A stretch of DNA of 64,000 bases from Paenibacillus glycanilyticus (GTDB taxonomy: Bacteria; Bacillota; Bacilli; Paenibacillales; Paenibacillaceae), in the NCBI RefSeq assembly GCF_030161375.1, contig NZ_BSSQ01000001.1:558001-622000 (forward strand), in the 5' to 3' direction. Numbering within the stretch: the stretch's first letter is position 1; every line of letters starts with the position of its first letter. A program made the translations under genes and the position numbers. Positions 18,877 through 27,725 of this stretch are shown piece by piece. Below the pieces are notes generated by a model that had not been told where the DNA came from, searched no databases, and saw nothing but the letters and a program-made list of their open reading frames with translations.

Positions 18877-19875
18877 TTAATCGGAATTGTTCTGCCGGTT
18901 ATACAAGGGTGCAATCCGGTCAATTCGATTCGTCCAAATAACGCCGGAATAACCTTTAGGCAAACGTTCCAGATCTTCCTTCGAATCAAACCCGCTGGAA
19001 AACTCGCTGCCGTCTCCGCCAACAAGAACGACCAGGTTATCGGCTTGCTCCATGCGCTCCATAAATTTGTCCGGCCAGCCCCACAAGAACGGAGCAATCT
19101 TCTCGGGAATATGAATTTCCGTATGTTTGCATGCTGCCGGCATATAACCCGACCATCCGGCCGCTATATAAGGAATGAGGCATTTTTTCATGGTTGCCTT
19201 CGACATGACCCTCATGTCCGGCAGGGCTTCCTTTAAGGCCGCAATCGGTTCATCCCCGCCATAAACGGCGAGCTTATTTCTGCGTTCCTCCGGTAACTGG
19301 GACAAGAAACTCGCGAGCAGCTTACCTTCCTCGGGATCATTGCTTTTTACGTCAATAAGCAGAGAGTGATCCGGGAAATAATCGAGCACCTCCGTCAAAG
19401 ACGGCATGAGTCCAACGCCCTTTCCTCGGAACGGATAGCTGTTCCCCCCGTCAGCCGTATAGCCGTAGCCAATATCGAGCTGCTTCAATTGTTCCATTGT
19501 ATAATCCCGGGTAACCCCTTTGCCGTTTGTGCGGCAGTCCAGTGTCCAGTCGTGAAATACGGCAAACTGGTCGTCCTTCGTTAGATGTACGTCAAATTCG
19601 ACGATATCCGCTCCCGACTCGAATGCCGCTTCCATGGAAGCTATCGTATTTTCTAAATACGAATGCTCCGGCTCATAAATCCGCTCCGCCGTACAAGTAT
19701 CATTCTGAATGCCCGCCATCGAAAAGGTCTGCGCCAGTCCGCGATGGGCCAGCAGGGTTGGCTCTTCTCCAAGCGGTTTTGCGAAATAAGAGGTATTGTT
19801 CAAAAAAAGAAGGACAATGATGAGCGTTATCCCTATGAATGCTTTGCTCTTTATAATCTTTCTTATGCGATTCAC
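18877..19875 (-). CDS. Glycerophosphodiester phosphodiesterase-family membrane protein
   Basis: About 332 residues from a GTG at 19875 preceded by AGAAGG; longer frames up to 19995 run back into the next gene's terminator and lack a ribosome site. One N-terminal membrane helix (AFIGITLIIVLLFLNNT) is followed by an extracellular GDPD domain. LLAHRGLAQTF carries the HR motif, then PEHSYLENTIASMEAAFESGADIVEFDVHLTKD (metal-binding E and D) and FAVFHDWTLDCRTNGKG with the catalytic His. A long insert between HRG and ENT contains two cysteines (DTCTAER). Family members hydrolyse glycerophosphodiesters or lipid/teichoic-type diesters. The substrate here is unknown and the gene seems to be a single unit. 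Confidence 0.8.
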   Translation of the reverse strand: MNRIRKIIKSKAFIGITLIIVLLFLNNTSYFAKPLGEEPTLLAHRGLAQTFSMAGIQNDTCTAERIYEPEHSYLENTIASMEAAFESGADIVEFDVHLTKDDQFAVFHDWTLDCRTNGKGVTRDYTMEQLKQLDIGYGYTADGGNSYPFRGKGVGLMPSLTEVLDYFPDHSLLIDVKSNDPEEGKLLASFLSQLPEERRNKLAVYGGDEPIAALKEALPDMRVMSKATMKKCLIPYIAAGWSGYMPAACKHTEIHIPEKIAPFLWGWPDKFMERMEQADNLVVLVGGDGSEFSSGFDSKEDLERLPKGYSGVIWTNRIDRIAPLYNRQNNSD

Positions 19876-19983
19876 CAGACCCGCCTTCTTCCACACGTAG
19901 TTGTAGCCATTGTGCCAATTCGGCAACTCCATTACAATGATGGCCCGGTTATATTTGAATGACTTAGACTTTATAAAATAGAA

Positions 19984-20008
19984 AAACCGCTCCATTATGG
20001 GGCGGTTT
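19984..20008 (-). terminator. Terminator of the aldo/keto reductase gene
   Basis: AAACCGCTCC and GGGGCGGTTT form a stem with one G-U and a short ATTAT loop. On the minus strand it is followed by TTTTTCTATTTTAT. It lies about 25 bases after the reductase stop. Confidence 0.75.
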
Positions 20009-20030
20009 CGTTCTCAGGATTATATAGCTA

Positions 20031-20897
20031 TTATGCCGTAATTTGAGCAGCGATGCCGTTTAATTCGGCTACGTCTTCGTCAGATAGCTTCAAGTTGGAT
20101 GCACCGGCGCAGTTAATGATGTTCACCGCTTTGCTGGCGCCTGGAATCGGAAGAATGACTGGCGACAATTGAAGCAGCCATGCAAGCGCAATCTGTTGCG
20201 GCGACGCGTCATAATTTTTGGCGATCCGCGAAAGGTTCTCGTTGCTGCCGATGCCCTGCGCGTTACCCATGCCGTTGAGAGGGCTATACGGGAGGAAAGC
20301 AATGCCAAGCTCTTCGCAGCGCTTCAGCACGGCCATGGACGAATGGTCAAACAAATTCATGCGGTTTTGAACGGAAGCGACCGTTACAATCTCGCAGGCT
20401 TCTTCTAGCTGCGCAAGGGAAACGTTGGACAGCCCGACGTGAACGATCTTTCCTTCCCGCTGCAATTCCGCGATTGCTCCCACGGATTCCGCAAACGGCA
20501 CCTTAGGATCCGGACGGTGGTGTTGATAGAGCGTGATGGCTTCTACGCCTAGCGCAAGCAAGCTGTCCTCGCACGCTTGACGCAAGTGTTCGGGACGGCC
20601 ATCGTTTTCCCAACGTCCATCCGGACGAATGGAACCGCCTTTTGTCGCGATGAGCACTTCGGGACGATTATGTAAAGCTTTGGCCAGCAGACGTTCGTTA
20701 TGGCCTTTTTCCGTCGAATCCAGGCAATAGGAATCGGCCGTATCGAACAGGGTAATGCCTTGCTCCAATGCGGCATGCACCGTTCTGATGCCATCTTCCT
20801 CCGAAGGTCGTCCATTAACGGACAGCGGCATGCCGCCCATTCCGATTTCTCCCACGATGATTCCCGTCGAACCTAGCTTGCGTTGTGCCATTGTCAT
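20031..20897 (-). CDS. Aldo/keto reductase
   Basis: A 288-residue NADPH-dependent oxidoreductase with a TIM-barrel fold. AAGGAGG lies seven bases before the ATG. The N-terminus is RKLGSTGIIVGEIGMGGMPL. The catalytic tetrad is visible as Asp in LFDTADSYC, Tyr just after it, Lys in VLIATKGG, and His in LYQHHRPDP. The C-terminal cofactor region includes LPIPGASKAVNI. The tetrad-region sequence DSYCLDSTEKGHNERLL is typical of the YajO/Tas-like bacterial group. It is monocistronic, with its own terminator. Its physiological substrate cannot be told. Confidence 0.9.
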   Translation of the reverse strand: MTMAQRKLGSTGIIVGEIGMGGMPLSVNGRPSEEDGIRTVHAALEQGITLFDTADSYCLDSTEKGHNERLLAKALHNRPEVLIATKGGSIRPDGRWENDGRPEHLRQACEDSLLALGVEAITLYQHHRPDPKVPFAESVGAIAELQREGKIVHVGLSNVSLAQLEEACEIVTVASVQNRMNLFDHSSMAVLKRCEELGIAFLPYSPLNGMGNAQGIGSNENLSRIAKNYDASPQQIALAWLLQLSPVILPIPGASKAVNIINCAGASNLKLSDEDVAELNGIAAQITA

Positions 20898-21035
20898 AAT
20901 ACAACCTCCTTATGAATCTTCCAATAACAGGAACGAAATAATCAGTGTTAGTATACCAGTTCACCTTTTTCGCCAATAGTACTGAAAAAAAGTTCATCTA
21001 CTTACTTTGATGTTAGTAGGTTCGCCCGGAGCCTC

Positions 21036-21713
21036 TTAATACTCTAATAGTTCCTTAACAGCATCCTGAATTTTTGCGGGAATCTTCGTATTCAGATCCT
21101 TTCCGTACATGAATAACAGCAAGAATGAATCCATGTTGTAATTTTTATATCTCATCCCGTCTTCCATTTGGAATTCAGCCCATCCTTTTTGTTGCTCTTC
21201 TTCCGAAGCAAATTGATAAATGACTAACTCTTCGCCATTGACGGCATATACCTGCGGCTTAATGCCTCTAATCAGCTCTAGTGTCTCGCCTTCTCTTTTG
21301 GTTACAGTAAGACCTTGTTTTTCTAGCGCGCTAATAATCTCATCTACGGAAGAAACCGCTTCTCGGGATAACAACACGACTTCCTTAGCGGTAAAAGCCC
21401 TATTTTTCTTCAGATTGATTGGCTTCACAGGCCTAACTCTAACTTCGTTGCCGTTCGAGAAATCCTTCAATTGAAGAGTGGCGCCTTGTTCGTCCTTCAG
21501 CACCGTATTCGAATCTATTCTAACGTCACATAAATAACCAATGCCATCCACATTATTCTTCCCTTTATTAATTGCATCAGAGCAATTTAACGTCATTTCG
21601 TTATTTTGAATAGAGTCGATAGTATCCTCGAGAGAGTTCGTTTTTTGCCAGCTGCAACCTGCTAAAGACAAGGAAACAACTAACGTTGCGATTGATAACG
21701 CGTAACGATTCAT
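21036..21713 (-). CDS. Hypothetical lipoprotein
   Basis: About 225 residues; I do not recognise the family. GGGGGGAG precedes the ATG at 21713. The signal peptide ends in a lipobox LAGC near residue 19, so the protein should be anchored to the outer face of the membrane. The body is hydrophilic with alternating charged and hydrophobic stretches. Two cysteines (near LNCSDAI and YLCDVRI) could pair. No enzyme motif was seen. It is flanked by monocistronic genes and has no obvious partner. Confidence 0.75.
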   Translation of the reverse strand: MNRYALSIATLVVSLSLAGCSWQKTNSLEDTIDSIQNNEMTLNCSDAINKGKNNVDGIGYLCDVRIDSNTVLKDEQGATLQLKDFSNGNEVRVRPVKPINLKKNRAFTAKEVVLLSREAVSSVDEIISALEKQGLTVTKREGETLELIRGIKPQVYAVNGEELVIYQFASEEEQQKGWAEFQMEDGMRYKNYNMDSFLLLFMYGKDLNTKIPAKIQDAVKELLEY

Positions 21714-21882
21714 AAGCTCCCCCCTTATAAATAAAACCAACATCTAGTTTCCTAATACTTACAAAATATAGACGTGTAATTTCGGAGTATGTTGCGCCAA
21801 AACTGCCATCTGCCTTAATAACAAATAAGCCAACACCGGTATTAACCGGCATCGGCTCAGTCGCAAATATAAGGTTTGTATA

Positions 21883-22941
21883 TCAACTATGCTCGTTCTT
21901 GTAGTCCACCATCCGCAAAATAATCGTTACCGCTTCCGCCCGGTTAGCCGAATCGGAAGGAACGAATTGATTGCCTCCGCGGCCGTTTACTAGACCGGAT
22001 TTGACGGCTGCGGCTACGGCGTCCTTCGCCCAGGACGGAATGCTGTTTGCATCCGTGAACGTGAGCTGGCTCGCCTGCGTTGTATCGAGCTTTAGCGCGC
22101 GTACGATTATGACGGTCATCTCTGCCCGCGTAATCGGGAGATCCGGACGGAAAGTACCGTCCGCAAAACCTTTGACCCAGCCCGCGGCAACCCCGCTTGC
22201 AATAGAAGGCTTCGCCCAGCTGCCGATCTTATCGTTATCTTTGAAGCCCGTATCCGAGCTTGCCGCCGCGGCAGGTACATCCAAAGCACGCGCAAGCATC
22301 GTAACGAATTCTGCCCGCGTAACCTGTTTCAGAGGTTTAAACGTTCCATCCGGATAGCCGGTCACAAAGCCCAATTGCGCAGCTCTTGTTATCGCGTCTT
22401 TTGCCCAGAAGCTTGCCGCGACATCCGTAAACGCTTTGTTTTCATTCAGAACGCTGACCTGCAGCGATTTATTTGGCGCTACCTTCTCTGAATTCAAGTC
22501 CGAGCGAACAAGCTTGACCGACTCGATGGTGACGGAAGCTTTGCCTGCCGCCAAGCCGCTAAACGTAAAGCTGGCCAGCGATGCCGCCCCTCCCGATCCT
22601 TTTGCGGAGCCAACCTTCGTGTAGGCAAACGTCACTTTGTTGCCGGATTTAATCGGGGAAATCGCAAAGCCGTTTTGTTCCGTGCTATTCCCCTTAGGAA
22701 GCAGATTGGCCGCAGATTGAAAAGACAGCTTGCCCGCATCGTAAGACAATACAATCTCGTACCCGTACACATCCGACAATTCCTTGCCCTTAACCGTTAC
22801 GGTATACGCCTTATTCACGTTAACGCTTGTCTGACCGGCGCTTATTTCAAAAGAAGCCGCAGCAGCAGATACCAGCCCTGCCGGCAAGCCGGCGAGTAAT
22901 ATAGTAAAGACCATCGCCCCAAGCAACCATTGTCGCAGCAT
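21883..22941 (-). CDS. Secreted cohesin-domain protein with three SLH repeats
   Basis: About 352 residues. The ATG at 22941 follows GGGG. A signal peptide ends near LVSAAAA (residue 29). Residues 30-165 form a cohesin-type beta-sandwich: FEISAGQTSVNVNKAYTVTV, YGYEIVLSYDAGKLSFQSA, and a terminal SVTIESVKLVRSDL. Three SLH modules follow (AFTDVAASFWAKDAITRAA, GFKDNDKIGSWAKPSIASG, TFTDANSIPSWAKDAVAAA), each with an ITRAE/VTRAE-type motif that binds pyruvylated cell-wall polymer. This is the architecture of a cell-surface anchoring scaffold. It lies 66 bases downstream of the dockerin-bearing GH3 gene on the same strand, so it may hold that enzyme on the surface. Confidence 0.87.
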   Translation of the reverse strand: MLRQWLLGAMVFTILLAGLPAGLVSAAAASFEISAGQTSVNVNKAYTVTVKGKELSDVYGYEIVLSYDAGKLSFQSAANLLPKGNSTEQNGFAISPIKSGNKVTFAYTKVGSAKGSGGAASLASFTFSGLAAGKASVTIESVKLVRSDLNSEKVAPNKSLQVSVLNENKAFTDVAASFWAKDAITRAAQLGFVTGYPDGTFKPLKQVTRAEFVTMLARALDVPAAAASSDTGFKDNDKIGSWAKPSIASGVAAGWVKGFADGTFRPDLPITRAEMTVIIVRALKLDTTQASQLTFTDANSIPSWAKDAVAAAVKSGLVNGRGGNQFVPSDSANRAEAVTIILRMVDYKNEHS

Positions 22942-22956
22942 CGCTGTTCCCCCCAT

Positions 22957-22991
22957 AAAAGCAGGAGAAGGGACTCCCCTCCTCCTGCTTC
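22957..22991 (-). terminator. Hairpin between GH3 and cohesin-SLH genes
   Basis: AAGCAGGAG and CTCCTGCTT pair perfectly around a GC-rich loop. On the minus strand it is followed by TTTTA only. It may end or attenuate the GH3 transcript before the cohesin-SLH gene, whose ribosome site lies immediately after it. Confidence 0.6.
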
Positions 22992-23006
22992 CTCTAAATT
23001 TGGTTA

Positions 23007-26000
23007 TTAAGCTTGCAGAATTTTTTGAGCGATAACGACGAGATCGGAAATATCAATAACGCCGTCATTGTTAAGGTCCATCCGTTTGACAGAGTTCCAA
23101 TCTGCCGATTGCGAAGTTTTGCCGTAATTCACGGATACTTGAGCAAGGTCAAGGACGCTGATTCGGTTGTCGCCGTTCACGTCTCCAACAACTTGCGTAA
23201 TCGCAAGCTGCTTGAACGCTTGAAGCGCCGAACCAAGCGCTGCCACGGCATCTTGTACCTGCTGCTCGGTAGGAGTTCCGGCAGCAATTGCAGCTGCAGT
23301 ATCAATGGCTTGTTGCAGAGCGGCTTTCGAGCCCGCAGGATATTGGCCAACAGCCGAACCTTCAACGGCCGCATCGTGGAACGCTTGCGCTTCCGTGATG
23401 ATATCAAGCAGAGCTTGCGTATTCACGTACAGAATTTGAACGCTTAACGCATCGCCCGCTTCAGCCGTAATCTCGGTCTCGGCATCGGAGAATACCGCGC
23501 TGGAGACAGCAATTGAAGCCGTCCTGTTACCCGTTACCTGCTTCGCCTTCATGTTCAGCTTGATCACGTTGCCGTCTGCCGAGACGGCGTGATCAGCTCC
23601 TTCGCTGACGAGCAATATTCGAACTTTACCCGGTTCATCCGTATCGGTACCCACAACGCTGACTCCTTCAACGAGTGATTCCGCATCCAGGAATTCCACG
23701 CTGCCCGCATCATAGCTAATCTCAATATCCTGTGCAAGCAATGGCACGGATACATGGCTTAAACCTACGGTAAGACTGAACGGAGCATTGGAATACACCT
23801 GACTTGCGCCCGTAATCGTTGCCGTGAGGACACCCGCATTATGAACGGCCAAGGTGTTCGTTACCGATACAACCGTATCGTTCGCATCGGTTACCGTAAT
23901 CGTAACCGTGTACGGAGAACCCGTATTTGTCCCTTCAGCAGGCGTACCGGTAATTCTGCCCGTAGCCGGGTCAAAGGTCAGGCCGTCCGGAAGACCGGTT
24001 ACGCTCCAGGCATACGGTTCGGTTCCGCCAATTGCGCTTAGACTCAGCTGTTGATCATACGCGGTTCCTACCTCCGCTCCCTGAAGTACCGCGCCCAAAG
24101 CCGGAGTACTGATCGTCAGTTCATTCTCGGTTACTTGTATGCTGTCGATTCGGATATCCGGAGAATCAAACGTTACATACACCGTGTGCAAACCGGCTGG
24201 AGCTTTGGCGATATCCGCCTCCACTTCCGTGAAGCCAAGCTCTTGGACCGTCTGGTCTGCCGCCGTTGGCATCGTATAGGTCGAGACGGAAGTTACCGGA
24301 ACCTCGATGGATGCAAAAGGAGCATTGCCCGGCGAATCGGCATGAAGCGTAATATGTCCGCCGATTCCGTTACTTGCCACGTTTGCGACAAGCTTTTTCG
24401 CGCCGGTAAAGTCCGCTTTAGGCAGAGCAACCCAGGCGCCTTGTTTTTTCGAATTCACCGTGTAATATTCGCCGGCGACTTTGTCTTCTCTCAAGCTTTC
24501 TACCGTCCGCGCTTTGGAAGCTTCCGAATACACGACATTGCTGGAAGCATAAGCGTGATCAAACACGTTAAACTTGTTTACGGCCGATAGGGAAGCGAGT
24601 TGACTTCCTCCGATCGTCATATTGGCCGTAAAGCGGATATCGTCCGACGAGTGGCCGACCATCAAGGAATACGAGCCGTCTTCTACGATATAATCGCCTT
24701 TGTTCACATCCCAGATCGCGAGATCTTTTGGATCAACGGTCAAGGAAACAACCTTATGCTCGCCTGCGGTAAGCGATACTTTCTCGTAACCGACAAGCTT
24801 CTTCTCCGGCGTCTCGGTGCCATATGCGGAACCGTTCTTCCTAGCGTACAGCTGTACGATTTCGGAAGTTGTAAGGCTGCCTTCGTTCGTAACCTCAACC
24901 GATACTTGGAACGGCGATGTGCTGCTTGACGAAGATGGCGTTACAAAATCCTTGTAAGTAAAGTCGGCATAGCCAAGTCCGTATCCAAACGGATAAGTAA
25001 CGGGCGCCGATGTGTACATATAAGTCAATTTCGTCTCCACCGGATCCGCATTGGTCATATCCACCGTATAACGCGGGTCAATCTGGCTGAAGGTTGTTGT
25101 ACTGCCTTCCGGAATCGCGTATTTGTCGATCGCAGGCAACGCGGACATATCCGCATACCAGGTGGAAGTCAGTCGTCCGGTTGGAGCGTAGTCGCCATAC
25201 AGCACGTCAGTAAGGCCTTGCGCGTCAAATTCGCCGGAGTAAGGCTGTTCGACGATAGCCGAAACGTTAGGATCGTTCTGGATTGCTTCCATAATGACAG
25301 GAGAGCTGGCGAGCAGAACAACGATTGTTTTTTTGTTTTTCGCCGCGAAAGCCGCGGCAACGTTTTTCACCAGCTTGTAGTCGTTTGCGCCAAGATACAG
25401 GTCCGCGCGGTCATTGCCCTCTGCCGCGCTGTTGCTTGGATGCGCGCCGATAAAGACAAGGGCGTAATCCTGCGTTCCTGCCATAGCCGCTGCATCCGCG
25501 CCCGCTTCTTTCACCGTCGTTTTCTCGTATTTGGCCTCATCGCCGCGCGTATTGAAATTCGAGAGCGTGCCAATCGCGGAAGCTGCCGTTGCCACCTTGC
25601 CGTCAGCCGCAGTCGTAACGTATCTGCCGCTGTAAGCGCCGGTCTGGAACGTTAATCCGCCGGAAATCATCGAGACGGTATTGTCGGAATTGCTCTCGAT
25701 ACGGAGTTTGGCCGGAATCGTGCTGTTATTGCCGGTCGACGTCAGGTTCGACCAATCCGATCCCGTCAGCAGGAGGCTTGCCGTTGCCGTATTGCCTACC
25801 GCTGCGCTATTTGTAGTTGGTGCCGTTACCCAGCGGCTGTTTTCCTTCGACAGAAGGCTTGTCGCCTGTTGGCCCCAATCGTACACTTCGAACTGTTGAG
25901 CGTTGCCAAACGTATTGTCCGCAGTCGTATAATCGGCTGTTAATTGAGCCCCTGCCGCCGTTCCGGCAGTCAAATATTTGCCGTTAGCCTTCGACTTCAG

Positions 26001-27524
26001 CGCAATCACTTCGCCGCCTGTAGCAAACTGCACTTTGGACGCGCCAATCGTATTCAGGATCGTAAATAATGGCGTTTTGCCGGCAGCCGGAAGGCTTGGC
26101 GTGCTTGCCGAATATTGGGCTTTCATGCGCATATCCGCATAAGCCCCGATAACGGCTGCTTTTTTCGACTTGTCGAGCGGAAGCGCGCCGTCCGTATTTT
26201 TCAGCAGAACAACCGTTTCTCTTGCAGCTTGCTGAGCTACCTCTTGGTGAGCCGTTGTGCTGAAGCTCGTAAGATTCGCGGATACATCCTTCGCTTGGCT
26301 CGCGAACGGATAATATTTCGGAATGCCGTTACTATCCGCTTCGTTGAAGATACCCGCGCGGACAAGCTGGTTCACAAGCGGTCTTCCCGCATCTTGAACG
26401 TCTTTCAGCGTAATGCCGTAAAGGCCTTCTTTGACCGCGTTAGCGAGAGTGACGACGTCGGTCTTATCCGTGCCGGATGCGCGAACCGATTCGGAATGGC
26501 CAAGCACCATAAGGGCAAGCGCATGTTTCCGGTCCAAGGTATAGCGCGCATCATACCCGTTGCTGAAGCTTGCGTTATACAAATGCTGCTCCCCGTTGAA
26601 ATCCGGCGAAGAGTACATGCCGTAACGCGCCATGTTGTCGCCTAAGATCATATAAGGAGAAATAATGTTCGGAATGCCGTTCGTACGGCCGAAGGAAGTC
26701 ATGATGCCGGATACCGACCCCGATTCCAGCCCTTTGAAGGCGGATGGCGTCTGGTATTCGTAGATGGCCCTAGCCCCTGCCGACGTGCTGGAGGACTGGC
26801 GGAACCACTCCGCGTTATACATCGAGAAATGTTTCGTTCCGACAATCGCCCGGATCCAGAAGCCGTCATCGCTCTCACTTTGATCCGTGCCGGACAGCCC
26901 GGCTGCCATATTGTCGATCATCGTTGCCGACAGGTAAGGGTCTTCCCCGTAACCTTCGGGGAAACGTCCGTTCAGCGGGTTGATCCGCATATCCGACAAG
27001 GCGGTGAAGGCGATCAACCTGGAAGTATTGGAACCGTTATGAATGTTGGCCGTCCCTTGCTTGACGTTGTTTTGGCTGATTTTCTCGCTTCCCATTACTT
27101 GCCCGACTTGCGTTAAGAGCTCTTTGTTCCAGGTCTGTCCGAGACCTACGAGAGCCGGAAAATCGGTTGATACGCCATAAACGTTATCCGCCGCCGAAAT
27201 CCCCCCCGGCACCGTTTTGCCTTTAATCGGATTATCATCCATCACAAACGTGTAGTTGTCCCGGATGCCCGTTGCATACAAAGCGGCCCCTTCCAGTCCG
27301 ACATAGTTGAAATACGTGTCCACGTAAGCATTCAAGTGGGAAGGCACTCCGTCAAACAAAGGCATCCCGTCAAAAATACCGCCCGCTTGCGTATTGAACG
27401 TAATCGCGTCTGCCGAGACTTTGCCCGGAACCGCCTGTAAAACGCCGCTAAACACCAGTGTACCGGTTAGCAGCAACGAAGCCGCTTTTCTTCTTTTTAA
27501 CCCCTTCGACCTTGTACCGGTCAT
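23007..27524 (-). CDS. Multidomain GH3 glycoside hydrolase with cohesin, FIVAR and dockerin modules
   Basis: A 1505-residue secreted enzyme. Order by eye: signal peptide to about residue 39; GH3 N-domain about 60-340 (GTKHFSM with the conserved Lys-His near 231-232, and a candidate nucleophile Asp in SSPDFNGE near 308); GH3 C-domain about 430-830, interrupted at about 500-660 by a beta-trefoil-like insert (ALKSKANGKYLTA, GRYVTTAADGKV); Fn3-like 870-965; a CBM6-like beta-sandwich about 980-1135; a putative Ig domain about 1136-1230 (GLTFDPATGRITGTP); a cohesin-type domain about 1232-1365; a FIVAR helical module about 1369-1445; and a type I dockerin about 1446-1504 with two calcium loops (GDVNGDNRISVLDLAQV, DLNNDGVIDISDLVVIAQ). 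A cre-like site lies upstream. GH3 enzymes cleave beta-glucosides or beta-xylosides; the exact substrate is unknown. Cohesin and dockerin in one chain is unusual. Confidence 0.87.
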   Translation of the reverse strand: MTGTRSKGLKRRKAASLLLTGTLVFSGVLQAVPGKVSADAITFNTQAGGIFDGMPLFDGVPSHLNAYVDTYFNYVGLEGAALYATGIRDNYTFVMDDNPIKGKTVPGGISAADNVYGVSTDFPALVGLGQTWNKELLTQVGQVMGSEKISQNNVKQGTANIHNGSNTSRLIAFTALSDMRINPLNGRFPEGYGEDPYLSATMIDNMAAGLSGTDQSESDDGFWIRAIVGTKHFSMYNAEWFRQSSSTSAGARAIYEYQTPSAFKGLESGSVSGIMTSFGRTNGIPNIISPYMILGDNMARYGMYSSPDFNGEQHLYNASFSNGYDARYTLDRKHALALMVLGHSESVRASGTDKTDVVTLANAVKEGLYGITLKDVQDAGRPLVNQLVRAGIFNEADSNGIPKYYPFASQAKDVSANLTSFSTTAHQEVAQQAARETVVLLKNTDGALPLDKSKKAAVIGAYADMRMKAQYSASTPSLPAAGKTPLFTILNTIGASKVQFATGGEVIALKSKANGKYLTAGTAAGAQLTADYTTADNTFGNAQQFEVYDWGQQATSLLSKENSRWVTAPTTNSAAVGNTATASLLLTGSDWSNLTSTGNNSTIPAKLRIESNSDNTVSMISGGLTFQTGAYSGRYVTTAADGKVATAASAIGTLSNFNTRGDEAKYEKTTVKEAGADAAAMAGTQDYALVFIGAHPSNSAAEGNDRADLYLGANDYKLVKNVAAAFAAKNKKTIVVLLASSPVIMEAIQNDPNVSAIVEQPYSGEFDAQGLTDVLYGDYAPTGRLTSTWYADMSALPAIDKYAIPEGSTTTFSQIDPRYTVDMTNADPVETKLTYMYTSAPVTYPFGYGLGYADFTYKDFVTPSSSSSTSPFQVSVEVTNEGSLTTSEIVQLYARKNGSAYGTETPEKKLVGYEKVSLTAGEHKVVSLTVDPKDLAIWDVNKGDYIVEDGSYSLMVGHSSDDIRFTANMTIGGSQLASLSAVNKFNVFDHAYASSNVVYSEASKARTVESLREDKVAGEYYTVNSKKQGAWVALPKADFTGAKKLVANVASNGIGGHITLHADSPGNAPFASIEVPVTSVSTYTMPTAADQTVQELGFTEVEADIAKAPAGLHTVYVTFDSPDIRIDSIQVTENELTISTPALGAVLQGAEVGTAYDQQLSLSAIGGTEPYAWSVTGLPDGLTFDPATGRITGTPAEGTNTGSPYTVTITVTDANDTVVSVTNTLAVHNAGVLTATITGASQVYSNAPFSLTVGLSHVSVPLLAQDIEISYDAGSVEFLDAESLVEGVSVVGTDTDEPGKVRILLVSEGADHAVSADGNVIKLNMKAKQVTGNRTASIAVSSAVFSDAETEITAEAGDALSVQILYVNTQALLDIITEAQAFHDAAVEGSAVGQYPAGSKAALQQAIDTAAAIAAGTPTEQQVQDAVAALGSALQAFKQLAITQVVGDVNGDNRISVLDLAQVSVNYGKTSQSADWNSVKRMDLNNDGVIDISDLVVIAQKILQA

Positions 27525-27594
27525 GCTGACACCATCCTATTCATCCCAAATTAACTGATTGTGACTGACCGGGGTGATTTGTCGACACCTTCAG

Positions 27595-27608
27595 TGTAAA
27601 CGCTTACT
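27595..27608. promoter_or_regulatory. cre-like operator upstream of the GH3 gene
   Basis: TGTAAACGCTTACT matches the cre consensus TGWAANCGNTNWCA except for the last base. It lies 71 bases upstream of the GH3 start. CcpA or a LacI-family regulator could bind. Confidence 0.6.
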
Positions 27609-27674
27609 TAAAAAGGGATAAGCGCCGCTTTTTTTAGGATAAGTTCCTATTTTTTTTGATAATGTCATTAAATT

Positions 27675-27716
27675 AAAAAAGCCGACGCCGGTTAAAAAAA
27701 ACCGACATCAGCTTTA
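27675..27716 (-). terminator. Terminator of the MFS gene
   Basis: On the minus strand GCTGATGTCGGTT pairs with AACCGGCGTCGGC, with three G-U pairs, around a T-rich loop, followed by TTTTTTAATTT. It lies ten bases after the MFS stop. Confidence 0.75.
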
Positions 27717-27725
27717 TGGTTACGA

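Noticed and set aside
19876..19995. Longer start for the GDPD-family gene
   Set aside because: The upstream part overlaps the aldo/keto reductase terminator and has no ribosome site.
21883..27524. A complete classical cellulosome cluster
   Set aside because: No multi-cohesin scaffoldin with a cellulose-binding module and no array of dockerin enzymes is present; only the two-gene arrangement can be supported.
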